Both the position numbers and the translations under genes were made by a program. Below the pieces are notes generated by a model, which ran no database searches, had not been told where the DNA came from, and worked only from the letters and a program-made list of their open reading frames with translations. Shown in pieces: positions 4,669-7,077 of a stretch of DNA of 7,077 bases. Location of the stretch: positions 1 through 7,077 of the forward strand of contig CALGCW010000069.1 of assembly GCA_937884385.1 (NCBI GenBank), given 5' to 3'. Every line of letters begins with the position of its first letter. The stretch's first letter is position 1. This stretch comes from an uncultured Clostridia bacterium (lineage in GTDB: Bacteria > Bacillota > Clostridia > Oscillospirales > CAG-272).

Positions 4669-6234
4669 TTACTTGGCGTAATCTACCGCGCGGCTCTCTC
4701 TGATCAGATTGATCTTGATCTGTCCGGGGTACTTGACCTCTTCCTGAATCTTCAGTGCCATCTCTCTGGCTACGAGCTTCATACCGTCGTCGTTGATCTC
4801 CTCGGGGTTTACCATTACGCGAATCTCTCTGCCCGCCTGAACTGCGAATGCCTTGTCGATTCCGGGGAATCCCTTTGCGATCTCTTCGATCTTTTCAAGT
4901 CGTTTGATGTAATTTTCCAGATCCTCTCTGCGTGCTCCCGGTCTTGCGGCGGAAATCGCGTCTGCAGCCTGAACTATGACGGCTGTGATGGTCTGGGGTT
5001 CCACATCTCCGTGGTGCGCCTCAATAGCGTGAATTACTTCACGGCTTTCCTTGTATCTCTTTGCGAGATTTACTCCAAGCTCAACGTGTGAGCCTTCCAT
5101 TTCGTGCGTCTGAGCCTTACCGATATCGTGGAGCAGTCCGGCACGCTTTGCTACCGTGCTGTCGATTCCAAGCTCGTCGGCTATCATACCCGAAATAAGT
5201 GCTACTTCGATAGAGTGCTTCAGCACGTTCTGTCCGTAGCTTGTTCTGTAACGAAGTCTGCCCAACATTCTCACGAGATCGGCATTGATTCCGTGGATAC
5301 CCACGTCAAAGGTTGCGCGTTCTCCTGCCTGCTTGATTCCGGCTTCCACTTCCTTGGTTGCCTTTTCAACTGTTTCCTCAATTCTCGACGGATGGATTCT
5401 TCCGTCAGAGATCAATTTCTCAAGTGTCAAGCGGGCTATCTCACGGCGAACCGGATCAAATCCCGAAAGTGTGATAGCTTCAGGCGTGTCGTCGATGATA
5501 AGTTCAACACCCGTCAGCTTTTCAAGCATCTGAATGTTTCTTCCTTCACGGCCGATGATGCGTCCCTTCATATCCTCGTTGGGAAGCGATACAACCGAAA
5601 CCGTGCTTTCTGCCACATGGTCTGCGGCACATCTCTGAATAGCAAGTGAAATTATGTTCTTTGCCTTGGCGTCAGCGTCCTCTTTGAACTGTGTTTCAAG
5701 CTCTGAGAGTCTCTGTGCAAGCTCATGTTTGACCTCGGACTCTACGCGGTTGATAAGCTCTTCCTTAGCTTCATCAGCCGAAATACCCGATATCTGCTCA
5801 AGAACCTTGAGCTCCTTCTCTCGAAGCTCCTCGATCTGCTCGCGGAGAAGATCGTTTTCCTTGATCTTCTTATCAAGAACTTCGTTCTTGTGCTCAAGCG
5901 CCTCGCTCTTCTTATCCAGATTTTCTTCCTTCTGGGTAATTCTGCGTTCCATTCTCGAAACGTCAGCTCTGCGCTCCTTGAGTTCCTTCTCAGCTTCATT
6001 TCTCTGCTTAAGAATTTCCTCTTTAGCACTGATCAAGGCTTCCTTCTTCATTGTTTCAGCCTGCTTTGCACCGTCATCACGGATGCGTTTTGCTTCTTCC
6101 TCAGCCGAGCCTATCTCAGCTTCTGCAACACGCTTACGAGCGTTATATCCTACCTTGCGGAACACTACCGCGGAGATCACGCCTGCAACGACGAATGCGC
6201 CGATCGCCAACAAGATTGCATAAATCAAATCCAA
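4669..6234 (-). CDS. rny: Ribonuclease Y
   Basis: A membrane-anchored endoribonuclease that initiates mRNA turnover in many Firmicutes and associates with the degradosome at the inner face of the membrane. From the chosen TTG start it has 521 residues, very close to the usual length of about 520. Residues 2-26 form the transmembrane helix ([20 protein letters not shown]). A long charged coiled coil rich in Glu, Lys and Arg spans about 30-195. The KH RNA-binding domain follows, with [12 protein letters not shown] at 224-235. The HD domain starts near 325, with metal-binding His369-Asp370 in GLLHDIGKA, His340, His407/408 and Asp425. The C-terminal part continues to [20 protein letters not shown]. 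An in-frame TTG at 6294 would add 20 residues but is badly spaced from any ribosome binding site. The gene is monocistronic, with its own promoter and terminator. Confidence 0.97.
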   Translation of the reverse strand: MDLIYAILLAIGAFVVAGVISAVVFRKVGYNARKRVAEAEIGSAEEEAKRIRDDGAKQAETMKKEALISAKEEILKQRNEAEKELKERRADVSRMERRITQKEENLDKKSEALEHKNEVLDKKIKENDLLREQIEELREKELKVLEQISGISADEAKEELINRVESEVKHELAQRLSELETQFKEDADAKAKNIISLAIQRCAADHVAESTVSVVSLPNEDMKGRIIGREGRNIQMLEKLTGVELIIDDTPEAITLSGFDPVRREIARLTLEKLISDGRIHPSRIEETVEKATKEVEAGIKQAGERATFDVGIHGINADLVRMLGRLRYRTSYGQNVLKHSIEVALISGMIADELGIDSTVAKRAGLLHDIGKAQTHEMEGSHVELGVNLAKRYKESREVIHAIEAHHGDVEPQTITAVIVQAADAISAARPGARREDLENYIKRLEKIEEIAKGFPGIDKAFAVQAGREIRVMVNPEEINDDGMKLVAREMALKIQEEVKYPGQIKINLIRESRAVDYAK

Positions 6235-6330
6235 TTTCAGCACCTCCTTGTCTTGTTTTATTTTTTTGTCAAAGATTATAGATATATCAAGCAACTCCTG
6301 CGGAGCTTATAGCTATGACACATATATACA
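6235..6330 (-). other. rny leader (5' untranslated region)
   Basis: About 95 AT-rich bases between the predicted transcript start and the TTG. It contains a small hairpin on the minus strand, AGCTCC-GCA-GGAGTT (6307-6293, one G-U pair), that would occupy a spurious GGAG. I recognise no riboswitch, T-box or other named leader. Confidence 0.5.
6243..6249 (-). promoter_or_regulatory. Ribosome binding site deciding the TTG start of rny
   Basis: AAGGAGG on the minus strand, 8 bases before the TTG at 6234-6232. No ATG or GTG lies at a workable distance from it, and the resulting protein begins directly at the family's N-terminal membrane helix. Confidence 0.8.
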
Positions 6331-6336
6331 TAGTAT

Positions 6337-6365
6337 ATTGTACACCTTTTTTGCAGTTTTGTCAA
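6337..6365 (-). promoter_or_regulatory. Sigma-A promoter of rny
   Basis: On the minus strand, TTGACA (6365-6360), a 17-base spacer, then TACAAT (6342-6337). That is a perfect -35 and a 5-of-6 -10. The predicted transcript start is near 6330. It lies just downstream of the rplA terminator and makes rny an independent unit. Confidence 0.88.
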
Positions 6366-6460
6366 GGGTTTTTGCTACAATCTTGCCTTTCTTAGTGTTT
6401 TTTGCGGTAAAAAGTTTAAAAATTGCAGCCTTTTATAGTCTTTGATGCAAAAATATCTTC

Positions 6461-6502
6461 AAAACGAAAAAGAACGCGTGCAGAAATTCCGCACGCGTTC
6501 TT
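6461..6502 (-). terminator. Intrinsic terminator of the rplA operon
   Basis: A 12-bp stem, AAGAACGCGTGC (6470-6481) and GCACGCGTTCTT (6491-6502), with a 9-base loop. It is followed on the minus strand by TTTTTCGTTTT. It lies 9 bases after the rplA stop codon, so rplA appears to be the last gene of its transcript here, with rplJ not immediately following. Confidence 0.9.
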
Positions 6503-6511
6503 TTATTTCAA

Positions 6512-7077
6512 TTAACCAAGCTTTGCCTGATTGATCTTGATGCCGGGGCCCATTGTGCTTGCGATAACGCAGCTCTTAATGTACTGACCCTTTGCAGCAG
6601 CGGGCTTTGCCTTGATTACTGCACTTACGAGAGTGTTGAAGTTCTCAGCGAGCTTCTCAGCACCGAAGGATGCCTTACCGATGGGGCAGTGGATGATGTT
6701 GGTCTTATCAAGTCTGTACTCGATCTTACCAGCCTTAGCCTCTGCAACTGCCTTGGCAACGTCAGGGGTAACAGTTCCTGCCTTAGGAGAAGGCATAAGT
6801 CCCTTAGGACCGAGAACCTTACCGAGCTTACCGATAACGCCCATCATATCAGGGCTAGCAACTACTACGTCGAAGTCGAACCAGTTTTCCTGCTGGATCT
6901 TCTCTGCATACTCTGCGCCGCCTGCGTAATCTGCGCCTGCGTCGAGAGCTGCCTGGATCTTATCGCCCTTTGCGAATACGAGAACCTTTACGTTCTTACC
7001 GGTACCGTTGGGGAGAACTACCGCGCCTCTTACCTGCTGGTCAGCGTGACGGGAGTCAACGCCAAGGCGGATGTGGA
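6512..7077 (-). CDS. rplA: 50S ribosomal protein L1, N-terminally truncated by window edge
   Basis: The C-terminal 187 residues of ribosomal protein L1, which binds 23S rRNA at the mobile L1 stalk and helps release deacylated tRNA from the E site. The frame stays open from the right edge (first full codon at 7075-7073): [20 protein letters not shown], then [42 protein letters not shown], and the hallmark [16 protein letters not shown] with TMGPGIKIN near the end. Compared with the usual length of about 230, roughly 40-45 N-terminal residues are missing, so the start codon and probably rplK lie beyond the window. An internal ATG at 6847 is not the start. In bacteria L1 often represses its own mRNA, but the relevant leader is not in view. 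Confidence 0.97.
   Translation of the reverse strand, partial: HIRLGVDSRHADQQVRGAVVLPNGTGKNVKVLVFAKGDKIQAALDAGADYAGGAEYAEKIQQENWFDFDVVVASPDMMGVIGKLGKVLGPKGLMPSPKAGTVTPDVAKAVAEAKAGKIEYRLDKTNIIHCPIGKASFGAEKLAENFNTLVSAVIKAKPAAAKGQYIKSCVIASTMGPGIKINQAKLG

Noticed and set aside
6267..6272. A second TTGACA on the minus strand close to rny
   Set aside because: No -10 hexamer lies about 17 bases downstream; that region is the ribosome binding site. The promoter at 6365-6337 is complete.
5104..6312. Several open frames on the plus strand opposite rny
   Set aside because: They are antisense to conserved RNase Y domains. Their Ser/Leu-rich composition is the mirror of the Glu/Lys/Arg coiled coil, and they lack ribosome binding sites or recognisable motifs.

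Overview
The window looks like a chromosomal segment of a Gram-positive anaerobe of class Clostridia, probably close to the gut Ruminococcaceae/Oscillospiraceae. The grounds are strong GGAGG ribosome binding sites, sigma-A-type promoters, a YtrA-type GntR/ABC cassette, RNase Y, an S11 D-Ala-D-Ala carboxypeptidase, and a hairpin-bounded DUF559 element of a kind I associate with such genomes. The species cannot be fixed from the sequence.

Layout. (a) 1-316, minus: dUTPase (dut), cut by the left edge. (b) About 373-826: a compact element with double-hairpin ends pointing inward, carrying one DUF559 PD-(D/E)XK nuclease-like gene (363-764, minus). It sits in the divergent gap between dut and the next operon. 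(c) 899-3266, plus: a consensus extended -10 promoter and a tandem-repeat candidate operator drive a three-gene operon: GntR/YtrA-type repressor, ABC ATPase and polytopic membrane protein. The genes are joined by 4-bp ATGA overlaps. (d) 3272-3310: a bidirectional terminator shared with the convergent gene. (e) 3308-4447, minus: membrane-anchored D-alanyl-D-alanine carboxypeptidase with its own promoter. (f) 4516-4664: rny terminator and two small GAAA-loop hairpins. (g) 4669-6234, minus: ribonuclease Y, best read from a TTG start, with a promoter about 100 bases upstream. (h) 6461-6502: rplA terminator. (i) 6512-7077, minus: ribosomal protein L1, with its N-terminus beyond the right edge.

Most genes are ordinary housekeeping or envelope functions in separate transcription units: nucleotide-pool sanitation, mRNA decay, translation and peptidoglycan trimming. 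The ABC operon looks like a self-repressed export or envelope-stress module. The least explained part is the DUF559 unit. Both ends have the same architecture (outer hairpin, inner hairpin, identical 11-base inner box), but the stem sequences differ, as if structure rather than sequence were conserved. The nuclease gene takes its ribosome binding site from one end and its last codons from the other. This is the best candidate for an incompletely described system here, possibly a mobile or self-dispersing hairpin element with its own nuclease.
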